This document shows positions 27,263 through 35,710 of a stretch of DNA of 64,000 nucleotides, in pieces; the stretch's first letter is position 1; every line of letters starts with the position of its first letter. A program made the position numbers and the translations under genes. This DNA is from Pratylenchus scribneri. Taxonomy: Eukaryota > Nematoda > Chromadorea > Rhabditida > Pratylenchidae. The stretch is from assembly GCA_030063045.1 (NCBI GenBank), contig JAQSEB010000105.1:1-64000 (forward strand), given 5' to 3'. The notes beneath the pieces are model-generated. The model saw nothing but the letters and a program-made list of their open reading frames with translations. It was not told the origin of the DNA and did not search any database.

Positions 27263-27922
27263 ATGTTAAATTTACAAAATTTCACTGATAAAGATCTAAA
27301 ATTAAAATTACCATTTGGAATGATTATTTCGGGACCTAGCTCTAGTGGAAAAAGTACTTTTTTGCTCAAATTCATTGCTGAAGCTTCAGAGCTTATTGAT
27401 CCCAAACCTTTGTCTACCCTTTATTGTTTTGGGGAAATGAACGAAATGATTCCAGTCCTTCAAAAGAATGGTATTGAAGTTTATGCTGGAGTTCCTTCAG
27501 AAGAATTAATTAAAAGGATGCCTAAACCCCTTCTCTTAATTCTAGATGATTTACTTCTTACAATTGATGAAAAATTTTTAAATCGGCTTTTTACGGCTAA
27601 AAGTCACCACCAACAATTTGTTGTTGTATTTGTTACCCAAAACCTTTTTGAGAAAAAAATTAGAGTGGCGAGACAAAATGCTCAATATTTGGTTCTAATG
27701 CGAGCCCCAAATTCGGTTCTTTCCATTCGAAATATTGGAGTTCAATTATATCCAAAGCAATTAGATTATTTCCTTGACGCTTATCGGCAAGCAACACAAC
27801 AACCTTACGGCTATTTATTGCTAGATTTACACGCCTCTTCTCATCCCGCATTACGTCTTAGGACAAATATATTTAAAGGCGACGAAGAAAAAAATATTTT
27901 TATTCCAAAAAATGGTTTCTAA
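27263..27922 (+). CDS. Maverick DNA-packaging ATPase (FtsK/HerA, A32-like)
   Basis: The 219-residue protein starts at an ATG after an AT-rich spacer. It has a Walker A motif GPSSSGKST (residues 24-32), a Walker B strand LLLILDDL (90-97) and a polar sensor-like VTQN (124-127). This compact layout is typical of genome-packaging ATPases of Mavericks, virophages and poxvirus A32. The enzyme would pump DNA into capsids. Its stop overlaps the ATG of the next gene (27,912) by 11 bp, so the two may share a transcript. All motifs look intact. Confidence 0.92.
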   Translation: MLNLQNFTDKDLKLKLPFGMIISGPSSSGKSTFLLKFIAEASELIDPKPLSTLYCFGEMNEMIPVLQKNGIEVYAGVPSEELIKRMPKPLLLILDDLLLTIDEKFLNRLFTAKSHHQQFVVVFVTQNLFEKKIRVARQNAQYLVLMRAPNSVLSIRNIGVQLYPKQLDYFLDAYRQATQQPYGYLLLDLHASSHPALRLRTNIFKGDEEKNIFIPKNGF

Positions 27923-28304
27923 TTTGTCTCATTTTCATTCTTATTCTAATAATAAAATAAAAATTAGTGAAATTGTTACAAAAAATTATTCATTTCTTCA
28001 AAAATTAGCTCGCACAAAATCAACAAAAAAGAAAAGATTTCTTTTGAAAAAAGCCACCCCTGAACAGTTACTTGCTCTTGCTGAAATTTGTTTGAACATT
28101 GTCAAATCTAGGTTTTGCCTCACTACACGTCAAAAATCCCGACTAATGCCCTATGCCCATCTAGTTCGCTCATTAAGTCGTGCTCGAAGTGAACGAGGCG
28201 CACGACAAGTTGTGCAAAGAGGAGCAGGTCATGTTGGGTTGTTTGCCGCCCTACTTACTCCAATTTTGATTGAACTTGCCAAAAATACTTTATATAATAA
28301 TTAA
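27912..28304 (+). CDS. Small basic virion protein with hydrophobic C-terminus
   Basis: A 130-residue, very basic protein (many Lys and Arg, including KSTKKKRF and SRARSERGARQ). It has a short hydrophobic segment near the C-terminus (GLFAALLTPILIEL, residues about 111-124). It overlaps the end of the ATPase gene. Mavericks and adintoviruses often encode a small basic protein of this plan, likened to the adenovirus core peptide or membrane-active peptides. That link rests on composition and position, not on a clear domain match. Confidence 0.65.
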   Translation: MVSNLSHFHSYSNNKIKISEIVTKNYSFLQKLARTKSTKKKRFLLKKATPEQLLALAEICLNIVKSRFCLTTRQKSRLMPYAHLVRSLSRARSERGARQVVQRGAGHVGLFAALLTPILIELAKNTLYNN

Positions 28305-28357
28305 TCCATTAATACATTTTTTTTGTAATTTTATATTTATTTACTTATTAATTTTGA

Positions 28358-29806
28358 ATGGCAAATAAATTTGTTATTGTTCCTGAAGTTATTTATCGAA
28401 GATTAAAAGCACCTCAGGATACAGGCGAACCTAATCTCGATTTTGTTCGACAATCACTTGAAAAAGTTAAAAGAGAAAGGACAGATCCGTCCACAAAAAA
28501 TGTGAATTATAATCAGGAATTGAGACGTTATTTATTTATGAGAAATGAAAAGGAGAATCGACCAGCCAGAATGGAAGTTGTGAAAGGATTAAAAATGTTA
28601 TTGAAGAAAGGGGAAGATTCAGATGAAGAGAATGAAATTGAAATTGAACCAGCTACAGGTCCATCTCCTATGCAATTTCATTCCATGAAAAAATCAGGTA
28701 GAAGAAAAAGTAGAATAAACAGCAATAATTCTTCTCTTTGGTGGGATAAATCAGCAGATATTCAACAAACTCCTGATGAGGAACAAAATTTAGAAAATCT
28801 AGACTCAATTCCATTTCCTAATGATGATGATGAAAATGATCTGTTTGAAGATGCTGAAGAACAGCAGGCTCATGAAGAGCCTGTTAATACTGGAATAAAC
28901 ATATCTTTTAAACCACAAATATGGCCGATGGCTAATATTGACCATTTAAATTCCACCAGTCAAAAATATATTAGGGAAAAAGTTAAAACTAAAGACGTTG
29001 GGTTAAATCAAAAAAGTCGTATGATCATTAGAAAGAAGCCTAAAAATAAGTCGAAGGTTGTGCAATTGCCCGAAAATAGCGCTTCCGTTGAAGAAAAATT
29101 GCAAGAAAATGCAATTTTAGAATCGCCTCCTGAAAGGCTTTCTATTCAGCATGGTACCAAGTCTGCATCTCAGGCTTTAATTCCTGCTTCTACTTCATCG
29201 TCAATGAAAATAGTTCACAATAAAATAGGCCAGCGTAAATGGGCGCCATATCCACCAATTGAAGAAATTAAATCAAGACGCCAATTAGCTGACTTTGATC
29301 GCCCTCTAGAAATTCAGCAATCAAGCCCTGCTGCAATTGAGAATGTGAGACAATCTGGTGCTCTTCCGCAACCTCCATCCATGCTTTCAATTCAAGCACC
29401 AATGGAAATTGTTCCCTTACCTAAATCTACATTGAAAATAAAACATAATAAAAAAGTAGAGAGAAAATGGGCTCCTTATCCTCCTATCCAAGCTCAAATG
29501 CGAGCTAAAATCAATGGAGCAAGAAAGAAAACCTCTCCATTAACTTATGAAATGCAAAATGCTATTCAATCACCAGAAGTTCAATTAGCATTACCGGCTC
29601 CACCCGAGAGGAAGCAAAAATTTGATCCTAATTTAATTCGGATTGTTACAATAGGGCTTAAAAAGAGAAAACCATCAAAATTGGGTGAAGAAATTGTGCC
29701 AGTTAAAAAATCTAAACCATCTCCTCAAGCCTTGACGGCAGGACCATCTATTCCCAATCGATTGACCTTGGCTCGAAATGAGAAGAAAATACGAAAATAT
29801 AAATAG
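28358..29806 (+). CDS. Maverick virion-associated protein, 482 aa
   Basis: A single-exon gene. The N-terminal 90 residues (FVIVPEVIYRRLKAP, NQELRRYLFMRN) fit the conserved N-terminus of a Maverick/adinto-like protein of unknown function: a VPExVYxxL opening followed by a YNQxLxRYL-type helix. The remainder is low-complexity and charged. It holds two copies of a module, one with RKWAPYPPIEEI and one with RKWAPYPPIQAQ (near 29,236 and 29,464), and ends in a Lys/Arg-rich tail. The gene lies directly after the ATPase and small basic protein genes. Probably a virion assembly or core protein; the family call is from pattern memory. Confidence 0.65.
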   Translation: MANKFVIVPEVIYRRLKAPQDTGEPNLDFVRQSLEKVKRERTDPSTKNVNYNQELRRYLFMRNEKENRPARMEVVKGLKMLLKKGEDSDEENEIEIEPATGPSPMQFHSMKKSGRRKSRINSNNSSLWWDKSADIQQTPDEEQNLENLDSIPFPNDDDENDLFEDAEEQQAHEEPVNTGINISFKPQIWPMANIDHLNSTSQKYIREKVKTKDVGLNQKSRMIIRKKPKNKSKVVQLPENSASVEEKLQENAILESPPERLSIQHGTKSASQALIPASTSSSMKIVHNKIGQRKWAPYPPIEEIKSRRQLADFDRPLEIQQSSPAAIENVRQSGALPQPPSMLSIQAPMEIVPLPKSTLKIKHNKKVERKWAPYPPIQAQMRAKINGARKKTSPLTYEMQNAIQSPEVQLALPAPPERKQKFDPNLIRIVTIGLKKRKPSKLGEEIVPVKKSKPSPQALTAGPSIPNRLTLARNEKKIRKYK

Positions 29807-30044
29807 CGAATAACAAAATTGTAAAAATTTGTGTGAATATAATATTTGGATAAATTTTATTCAAAGTTTTAAATGAAAACATTTTTGGTTGGTTGGCAAT
29901 TTGCCGAAAAAATAAAGGATGATGGATTGATGATTACATTGAAAGAGTGATCAAAATTAAGGAATGTTGAATTGAAATATATAAAAATGTTGTTAGGATT
30001 CATTTAAACCGATGTTTATTCTGCCCAATTCAATTTTGCCCTTC

Positions 30045-30393
30045 TCAGCGGGTCAATCCAATGAAAAACATGAAAGCATGGAGGGCACCAATCGCTGCAA
30101 TCAACATGAGAGCCAAAAAATGACGCTCTAAAACAATTTAATTTATTGATTTTTCATTTTAAGTTAAATTTTCATAAAAAATACAAAATTCCCAAACCTT
30201 GCCACATGGCCTTTAAGGCCTGTCTCAAATGGCCACCACCTCCTCCACCATCCATTCCAAAAAGGCCACCACCGCCGCCGCCTCCAGCTTGTCCACCTCC
30301 TCCGGTTGGTCCACCGCCATTCCCACCTCCGCCTTCATTTCCTGTTGGTCCACCGTCATTCCCATCCATTCCCAAATTAATATCATGTAACAT
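30045..30393 (-). CDS. Gly-rich small membrane protein, spliced
   Basis: Two exons on the minus strand (30,393-30,198 and 30,127-30,045) encode about 92 residues. The 70-bp intron has a GTTTGG donor and a TTGTTTTAG acceptor. The N-terminal half is mostly glycine (GGGGGGLFGMDGGGGGG). After splicing, the C-terminus becomes a hydrophobic helix (FLALMLIAAIGALHAFMFFI) ending in a short polar tail. Unspliced, this helix is lost, which supports the intron. The opposite strand reads as a Pro-rich open frame, treated here as a shadow. Function unknown. Upstream 5' exons cannot be excluded. Confidence 0.55.
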
Positions 30394-30998
30394 TTTCGCT
30401 TTGATTATTTGTTGTTGAGAGCAATGAAGAGAATTTGAACGCTTGCACAGTTTTAAATCTAAAAACAATTATGGAATCGATTTGAATGAAGTCATTTTTT
30501 GATAAAAAAAATCAAAAAAATTTTCAAGTGAATAAATTGATGACAAATTTGGATAATTATAATATGTTTAATATAAAAGCAAAATCAAGCAGCGGCTCTC
30601 TTTCTTCTCTCTTATTGTAATCATTAATCAATATACTTAATGTAAACGCTAAATATCAAGCAACTCTCTTCTCTTGCACATATTGTAATTCTAATAAAAA
30701 TAAATAAAATGCCAAAATTCAAATAAAATATTGAAAGGTTTTTTTATTTAAATCAAATTAAAATACGGTTGGTAAAAATTATATCAATTGCAGATTAATG
30801 ATAATTGAGGGCAAAATAAAGATGGGAGATTAATTGCAATATTAATTATGGAATTAAATTAATGGAATAAAATAAAGATGGAAGATTAATTGCAATGTTA
30901 AATAATAATGGCAAAATAAAGATGGGGGATTAATTGCGGTAAATAAATAAGGAATGGATTTTCGTTTCCTCAAAAAAAAAACCAAATCTAAAAGATGT
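30394..30998. other. Non-coding region with short degenerate repeats
   Basis: No gene is seen. Two related Ser/Leu-codon-like tracts (CTCTCTTTCTTCTCT near 30,596 and CTCTCTTCTCTTGCAC near 30,662) precede three copies of AATAAAGATGG(A/G) plus ATTAATTGC at about 30,815, 30,871 and 30,915. The spacing is 44-56 bp. Confidence 0.5.
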
Positions 30999-31944
30999 TC
31001 ATTGGTCTCGATAAAAACGAAAATAGGGGGTATATTGTCTGCAACTTGGGCATTGGGGATTTTCTTGCTGGCTCATCAAAATTCCTACGCATTGATGACA
31101 AAAATGGACATGGCCGCAGAATTGTGCATAGAAGCACGGCTCAGCATCGCGGCAAATCTGGCATTCTTCTACGACAAGAAAGCGAGCGGGTTGAGTAAAT
31201 GCCATCCATGCAGGATCGGCTGTAAATGTGAGAATTGAATTACAGTAATGAGGGATGAAACTGGCTAGCGTAGATGTTAATTAAAAAATCATGAGTCAAT
31301 TTACTGTGCTTAAATTAACTAAGGTATAAAAAGAATTGACAATTTTGATATTTCCAGAACTCAAAAATCGAAACAATTTTAGATAATAATAATATAAATA
31401 TCAATATTGAATGATGATTTTGAAAAATATTTTTTAGAGAATTTTTTCCTAAAAAATGCTAAATAATTTGAACTATAAATTTTACGCTAGACAATTATTC
31501 CAAATTTTAATCCAATCAAATATTCCCCATGCTTACGATAAATTGGGCCTGGAGGCATTTCCATATCATTTGCAGCTGCCAAGGCGAATTCAAATTCCCT
31601 CCGCTGACATGCCCTCACAACATCTCGGGCCTCTCGTGCCTCGCGTCGTTGACGGGCCTCTCGTCGTTGACGGGCCCTTTGCACCATATAAGGCAGAACA
31701 ACTGGCCGATGAATTCTGACAAATGGTGCTCGAGGATTCTAAAAAAAACAAAGTTAAAGAAAGAGAACGGGGGATAATTTACATTCCCGGCGGCCCATTC
31801 CTCCAGTCTCTCATGGCGCATGCCATGTATTAACGAAACACGGCGCACATTGTCTAGATCCTGCCTAATTTCCTGCTGCATCTGGTACAAAAGGTTAAGT
31901 TGGTCGTGAAGAAGGCGAAATAATTCAGCATCAACCGAATTCAT
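30999..31944 (-). CDS. RING-finger protein, three exons (probable E3 ubiquitin ligase)
   Basis: Exons 31,944-31,783, 31,738-31,537 and 31,219-30,999 join in frame to about 194 residues (introns 44 and 317 bp; donors GTAAAT and GTAAGC; acceptors TTTTTAG and TTTACAG). Residues about 1-54 look helical or coiled-coil (LLHDQLNLLYQMQQEIRQDL). Residues 68-100 are Arg/Glu-rich. A C3HC4 RING closes the protein: C141-X2-C144-X11-C156-X-H158-X3-C162-X2-C165-X12-C178-X2-C181. The CGH-X3-C spacing is like RINGs of IAP-type E3 ligases, which also sit at the C-terminus. No BIR domain is seen. Its job would be to attach ubiquitin to host or viral proteins. Likely captured cargo of the Maverick. Confidence 0.8.
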
Positions 31945-32462
31945 TGCAAAATTTAGTTGGGAAAAAGGAAAAAGTGGCAAAAAAGGATAAAAGTGACAAA
32001 AAAAGTAAACTTCAACACCTTCGAGGCAATTCCCGCCCACTCTTCCTTCAAAGCAATACCGACATACAATAATCCCACCACTAATTCCCTTAATTCAACA
32101 AAGTTGGCATAGAAAAAGAAAGAAAAGATTATCGTAAAATTCATCCCTTCTGCCGTTTCCATTCAACCGAAAAAGTTTGACAAATATGATTGTAAACGAT
32201 CCAAAACAATAGGTAGCAATGGCCGGTCAAAAAGCATGTAAAAGCGGAAAATTCTAAGTACAGAGTGCGCATTTTTTATTGAAAATACCATTTTAACATT
32301 GGAAGCAATTTTATAAAATAATGTTAAGTCAAATATATTGAAATTTATTTAAATTTACCAAAATAAAATGGAAAGTAACAAATAATTAATGAAAAATTAC
32401 AAAATGATATTAAATTATAAAAATTATTACAATAAAAAATTTTGAATTAAAAATTAAATTTA
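31945..32462. other. Intergenic region, no gene seen
   Basis: Upstream region of the RING gene (read leftwards) and downstream region of the next minus-strand gene. Short open frames here are AT-rich and lack motifs. Confidence 0.45.
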
Positions 32463-32915
32463 TTACAATATCCAAGTTAAATTGAAATCAAACTTCTTTG
32501 GATTGTATGGACTGTAAATATCCGTGCCTTTTATATTGGCCTTCACACATTTTTTACACAAAACAAATTTAACTACGGTCTTTTTTCCAGATTGAGTCAC
32601 CTTTGTATCAGAATTGTAGAGTTTATCCTGGCAGTTTTTGCATAAATATAGTATGAATAAATATTTGCCTTTGACCAATTTCCATAAATTTTTGGTTCCA
32701 TCCGATTTATTTTTCTTCCTCTTCTTCTTCTTCGGTTCATCACTCTCTTCATCTGAACTTTCCTCCTCTTCCGATCCACTTTCCTCAGATTCGGAAGACT
32801 CAATCATTCGTTTTTTTTCGTCCGTTTTCTCATGTTTTCGTTTTCGTTTTTCTTCATCCTTAGTGGAAACATGATCAGAAACCAATAATTCAATTTCACC
32901 ATTCGAAGAAGACAT
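32463..32915 (-). CDS. Acidic, nuclear-type zinc-ribbon protein, 150 aa
   Basis: A single exon. The N-terminal half is highly charged: Lys/Arg-rich (EEKRKRKHEK), then a Ser/Glu tract (SSESEESGSEEEESSDEE), then a strong nuclear-localisation-like cluster (KKKKRKKNK). The C-terminal half has two CxxC pairs (LCKNCQDK and LCKKCVK, residues about 91-126), suggesting a single zinc ribbon. A TATAAAAA element lies 71 bp upstream. A transcription-associated role is possible but not shown by any recognised domain. Confidence 0.6.
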   Translation of the reverse strand: MSSSNGEIELLVSDHVSTKDEEKRKRKHEKTDEKKRMIESSESEESGSEEEESSDEESDEPKKKKRKKNKSDGTKNLWKLVKGKYLFILYLCKNCQDKLYNSDTKVTQSGKKTVVKFVLCKKCVKANIKGTDIYSPYNPKKFDFNLTWIL

Positions 32916-32985
32916 TTATTTAAAAAGAGAATAGAAGATTTGAATAAAAAAAGGAAGAATGAAATTTTGATAAAAAACATTTACA

Positions 32986-32993
32986 TTTTTATA
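32986..32993 (-). promoter_or_regulatory. TATA box TATAAAAA (minus strand)
   Basis: On the minus strand TATAAAAA lies 71 bp upstream of the ATG at 32,915. Confidence 0.45.
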
Positions 32994-33184
32994 CCTAGTT
33001 TTACAGGTCAAAACAAATTGTAAAATTTCGGCGAAAAAAAAAGAAAAAAGTAAAGGTCGTAAATCGTAAATTCTAAAAATTTTGCACAAACCAAAACCTC
33101 TAAAAATATATTTAAAAGAAATAATTTCCGAATTTTTATTCATTTTCCACTTTTTTATTCCATTAAAAATTCTTTTAAATTAAA

Positions 33185-33676
33185 ATGACTCTTCTTCATG
33201 AAGAATGTGCCCGCATTTTAGACTGCGATTACTCTCAACTCCGATTTTATTTGAAGCGGAGTGGATTTCATAGAGCTAGGATTTTGGGCGATTTGAGGGG
33301 CTGTAAAGTGCAAACAATTTATGAAGACAAAAAAGGATATTTTCGCACATTTGACCATGTAGATATAACATCTGAAGGTGCTAATAAAATACCCGTTTTT
33401 CGACGTCTTTTCCCTCATTATAATGCATCAATCTCATCATATTATTATGTGTTTTATCGTATCAAACTCAAACACCCTTTTTTACAATGTGCTGTAGAAC
33501 GTTTAAGCAATGGCCATGAAAGATTTTACCCTTTGGAATTGCTTAGAATAGTCGAGGATGAACCGGTGATTTCATTAAAAATTGATATTGATCAGGCAAT
33601 CGATGGAATAGCAAATATGGAAATGGAAGACGATTTAGGAAAGATGGAAGTTGATCCAAGCAAAGAGAGCCAATAA
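33185..33676 (+). CDS. Stand-alone PAZ-domain protein (Argonaute-related)
   Basis: A single-exon gene of 163 residues. Residues about 36-128 read as a PAZ domain of the Argonaute type. It opens with LRGCKVQTIY, continues with RTFDHVDIT and a YYYVFYRIKLKHPFLQC strand-helix segment, and closes with RFYPLELLRIVEDEPV. The last two match the family pattern Yxxx-Y-x-I-x-LKYP-x-LPC and YxPxELxxIxExQ-V; the AVERLSNG linker resembles nematode Argonautes. PAZ domains hold the 3' end of small RNAs. No N, MID or Piwi domain is present, so it cannot slice. A short acidic tail follows (MEMEDDLGKMEVD). It could compete with host Argonautes for small RNAs; that is inference. Confidence 0.75.
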   Translation: MTLLHEECARILDCDYSQLRFYLKRSGFHRARILGDLRGCKVQTIYEDKKGYFRTFDHVDITSEGANKIPVFRRLFPHYNASISSYYYVFYRIKLKHPFLQCAVERLSNGHERFYPLELLRIVEDEPVISLKIDIDQAIDGIANMEMEDDLGKMEVDPSKESQ

Positions 33677-34011
33677 ATATTCCTTAAAAACGGACTCAAT
33701 TTTGATTAATTTTTCCTTAATTTTGGTTAATTTTAAAAATTTAATCTTCACTTTGTTAATTATGTATTTTTACCCCTTAAAATAATATTTTCTGCAAGTA
33801 ATTTTTTTTATTTCAATACTTTTTTAATAAAAATTTTGAAAAAATTATCTTCCTATCATTAATTCTGTATATTTTCTCCTTAAAACAGTATCTTTATTTA
33901 GCTAATTTTAAAAAAAAAGTAATTTCTACAAAAATAAATTATGAATAGAGAGGGAAAACTTTATCATTAATAGGTAGACAAAAAAAAGCATGATTAAAAA
34001 CAAAAATATCA
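33677..34011. other. Convergent intergenic spacer, no gene seen
   Basis: Very AT-rich spacer between convergent genes, with homopolymer runs and AATAAA-like signals. It is where the missing C-terminal part of the polymerase would be expected on the minus strand, and no trace of it is seen. Confidence 0.5.
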
Positions 34012-34899
34012 TCATTTTAATAAGGAATCCACAATACGGGGAACAAATTCAACAGCATCATATTTTTTTAAATTTTTTGGAGCCTTTACTATTCTCATTA
34101 ACTCTCGAACTTCATCATGTAGACGATTATTAGAACGACCATTAATATAATCATAAAATTGACTAGAAGTCAATCCGTTTATCTTATTGACAAGAGCTGC
34201 CTGCATAGCATAGAATAGACAATAGTTTTTTTGATTTTTTACTTTGATGTTAATGAGTGCTTTCGATTTTATTTGATGTCTAATCGGAGCCAATTTCCTA
34301 ATTTGTTTCCCTCCTAATATTCGCTTAGTCTTGGGTAGGCCATCTCGATTTGTTGTCGTTATACGGACTGTAAATGGGCTCCCCCATAAACAAATGCCAT
34401 ACTGTGTTTTGCTCTGTGCCACTTTAAGGAAGAAATTTAAAATAATTTCAGCAGTGTTTTCTGATATCGGCCTAATCGGTGTGTAAATATCACCTAAATC
34501 CAAATGTTCACTGCCAATCATGCAACCTAAATGATCTGCTTCAATTCCTCTAGTCGTACTTTCTATTTTTGCTTGATCAATACAATATTGGAAAATGCCT
34601 AATAAAAGCGATTCTGGATCTTTTTCTGGGACATTTGTAATGATAAATTTTGTGTGGCAATCCATACATAGAAATTTTTTATTATATTTTACTTCATAGC
34701 CCAGTTTTTCTATATATTTTTCTACCCCCTCGATTTCATTTCCATTTCCATTTTGAATATTGAGTAAATTTTCAATTCGAAATCGAGCTGAATTTGCTCC
34801 ATTAGGTAAACGATGACGAAGGACAGGTGAAATTGAACGAATTTCTTCTTCAGAGGAAGCAAACATTTTACGAGAACGTTTAACGGGTGAAGATGGCAT
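34012..34899 (-). CDS. N-terminal fragment of Maverick protein-primed DNA polymerase B
   Basis: A 295-residue protein whose pattern fits the N-terminal region of Maverick PolB. Residues about 120-190 match the expected course: DHLGCMIGS, then IYTPIRPISENTAEIIL, then VAQSKTQ and PFTVRITTT. It is followed by a NQKNYCLFYAMQAAL segment (about 221-235), the place of the conserved N-D-x-x-CLxRA block before the exonuclease domain. The frame then stops. The exonuclease, palm (YxDTD) and thumb regions, about 700 residues or more, are absent from the whole element. The element therefore cannot copy itself with its own polymerase unless a full one acts in trans. Alternatively this region has become an independent protein. 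Confidence 0.6.
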   Translation of the reverse strand: MPSSPVKRSRKMFASSEEEIRSISPVLRHRLPNGANSARFRIENLLNIQNGNGNEIEGVEKYIEKLGYEVKYNKKFLCMDCHTKFIITNVPEKDPESLLLGIFQYCIDQAKIESTTRGIEADHLGCMIGSEHLDLGDIYTPIRPISENTAEIILNFFLKVAQSKTQYGICLWGSPFTVRITTTNRDGLPKTKRILGGKQIRKLAPIRHQIKSKALINIKVKNQKNYCLFYAMQAALVNKINGLTSSQFYDYINGRSNNRLHDEVRELMRIVKAPKNLKKYDAVEFVPRIVDSLLK

Positions 34900-35214
34900 T
34901 TTTTTCAGAATAATATTGTAAAAATAGAAAAATTATTTTGTTTATGAATTTTGAAAAGTTTAAGGAATAAATTTAATTTATCCAAAATTTTGAATTTCTA
35001 TTCAAAAAAGCCGCCTTTGCTTTTTTACAATCAACTTTTACGATTAATGGAAGCCCTTTTTTGCATGCATCAAAGAGCAGGAAAAGTTTTACCATACACC
35101 CCACTCTTTTTTTCCTTTATTCTTTGTCAGTGTCGCACATTTGTTTAGCGAGTCGAGGGATTAAAGAATTTTTGCCTATTCAAATTCTTTCCCCTACAAT
35201 TTCATCCAAATAAA
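34900..35214. other. Divergent intergenic region
   Basis: Separates a minus-strand and a plus-strand gene and should hold both promoters. A 65-codon open frame inside it lacks any motif and is not called. Confidence 0.45.
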
Positions 35215-35616
35215 ATGAATTTCATCAAAAGCATTTTCAACAAATTCTGCTTTGGAGAATCATTTAAAGAACTTGATATCGAAGCAGGAAATTTGAGCTA
35301 TTATGAGCCGGAAATTATTGAATATATCGGCGGTTTCAAGAATTTTAGAGGGTGCGATTGGCACCCCCTGACGCACGAAATAAATGAGATGATAATCGGA
35401 GGGCAAATGCTGTCAATCAAATATTTTTTGACTTTCCTACGGCATAATTTTAATGGCGCGAAATGGTGTTCAGCTTGTAAGCTCTCGACTCTTCTCAAAG
35501 GGCAAAATGAGACAATTCGCCCTCAAGGTGACCTTGGATTTCACTACCACTTATATTTATGCCCATCCTGCGTGCGCATTGTCCAGAACAGCTATGGTAA
35601 ATCTGTGGAACACTAA
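35215..35616 (+). CDS. Hypothetical Maverick protein with zinc-ribbon pattern, 133 aa
   Basis: A single exon starting at ATG 35,215. The C-terminal half has two CxxC pairs (KWCSACKL and YLCPSCVR, residues about 84-120), consistent with one zinc-binding ribbon. The N-terminal half is mixed alpha/beta with no membrane span. It lies just upstream of the integrase gene in the same direction. No family is recognised. Confidence 0.55.
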   Translation: MNFIKSIFNKFCFGESFKELDIEAGNLSYYEPEIIEYIGGFKNFRGCDWHPLTHEINEMIIGGQMLSIKYFLTFLRHNFNGAKWCSACKLSTLLKGQNETIRPQGDLGFHYHLYLCPSCVRIVQNSYGKSVEH

Positions 35617-35710
35617 TGAATCATTCATTTAGCAATTCGAATAAAACACATTGATACAATTTAATAATTGATAATTATTCATTTATTCAATCACTATTAT
35701 TCCCTCTCTC

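Noticed and set aside
30146..30418. Plus-strand Pro-rich open frame
   Set aside because: It is the complement of the Gly-rich gene, whose splice model restores a membrane helix; the Pro-rich frame has no such support.
34951..35148. 65-codon plus-strand frame before the zinc-ribbon gene
   Set aside because: AT-rich, motif-free, and lies in the divergent promoter region.
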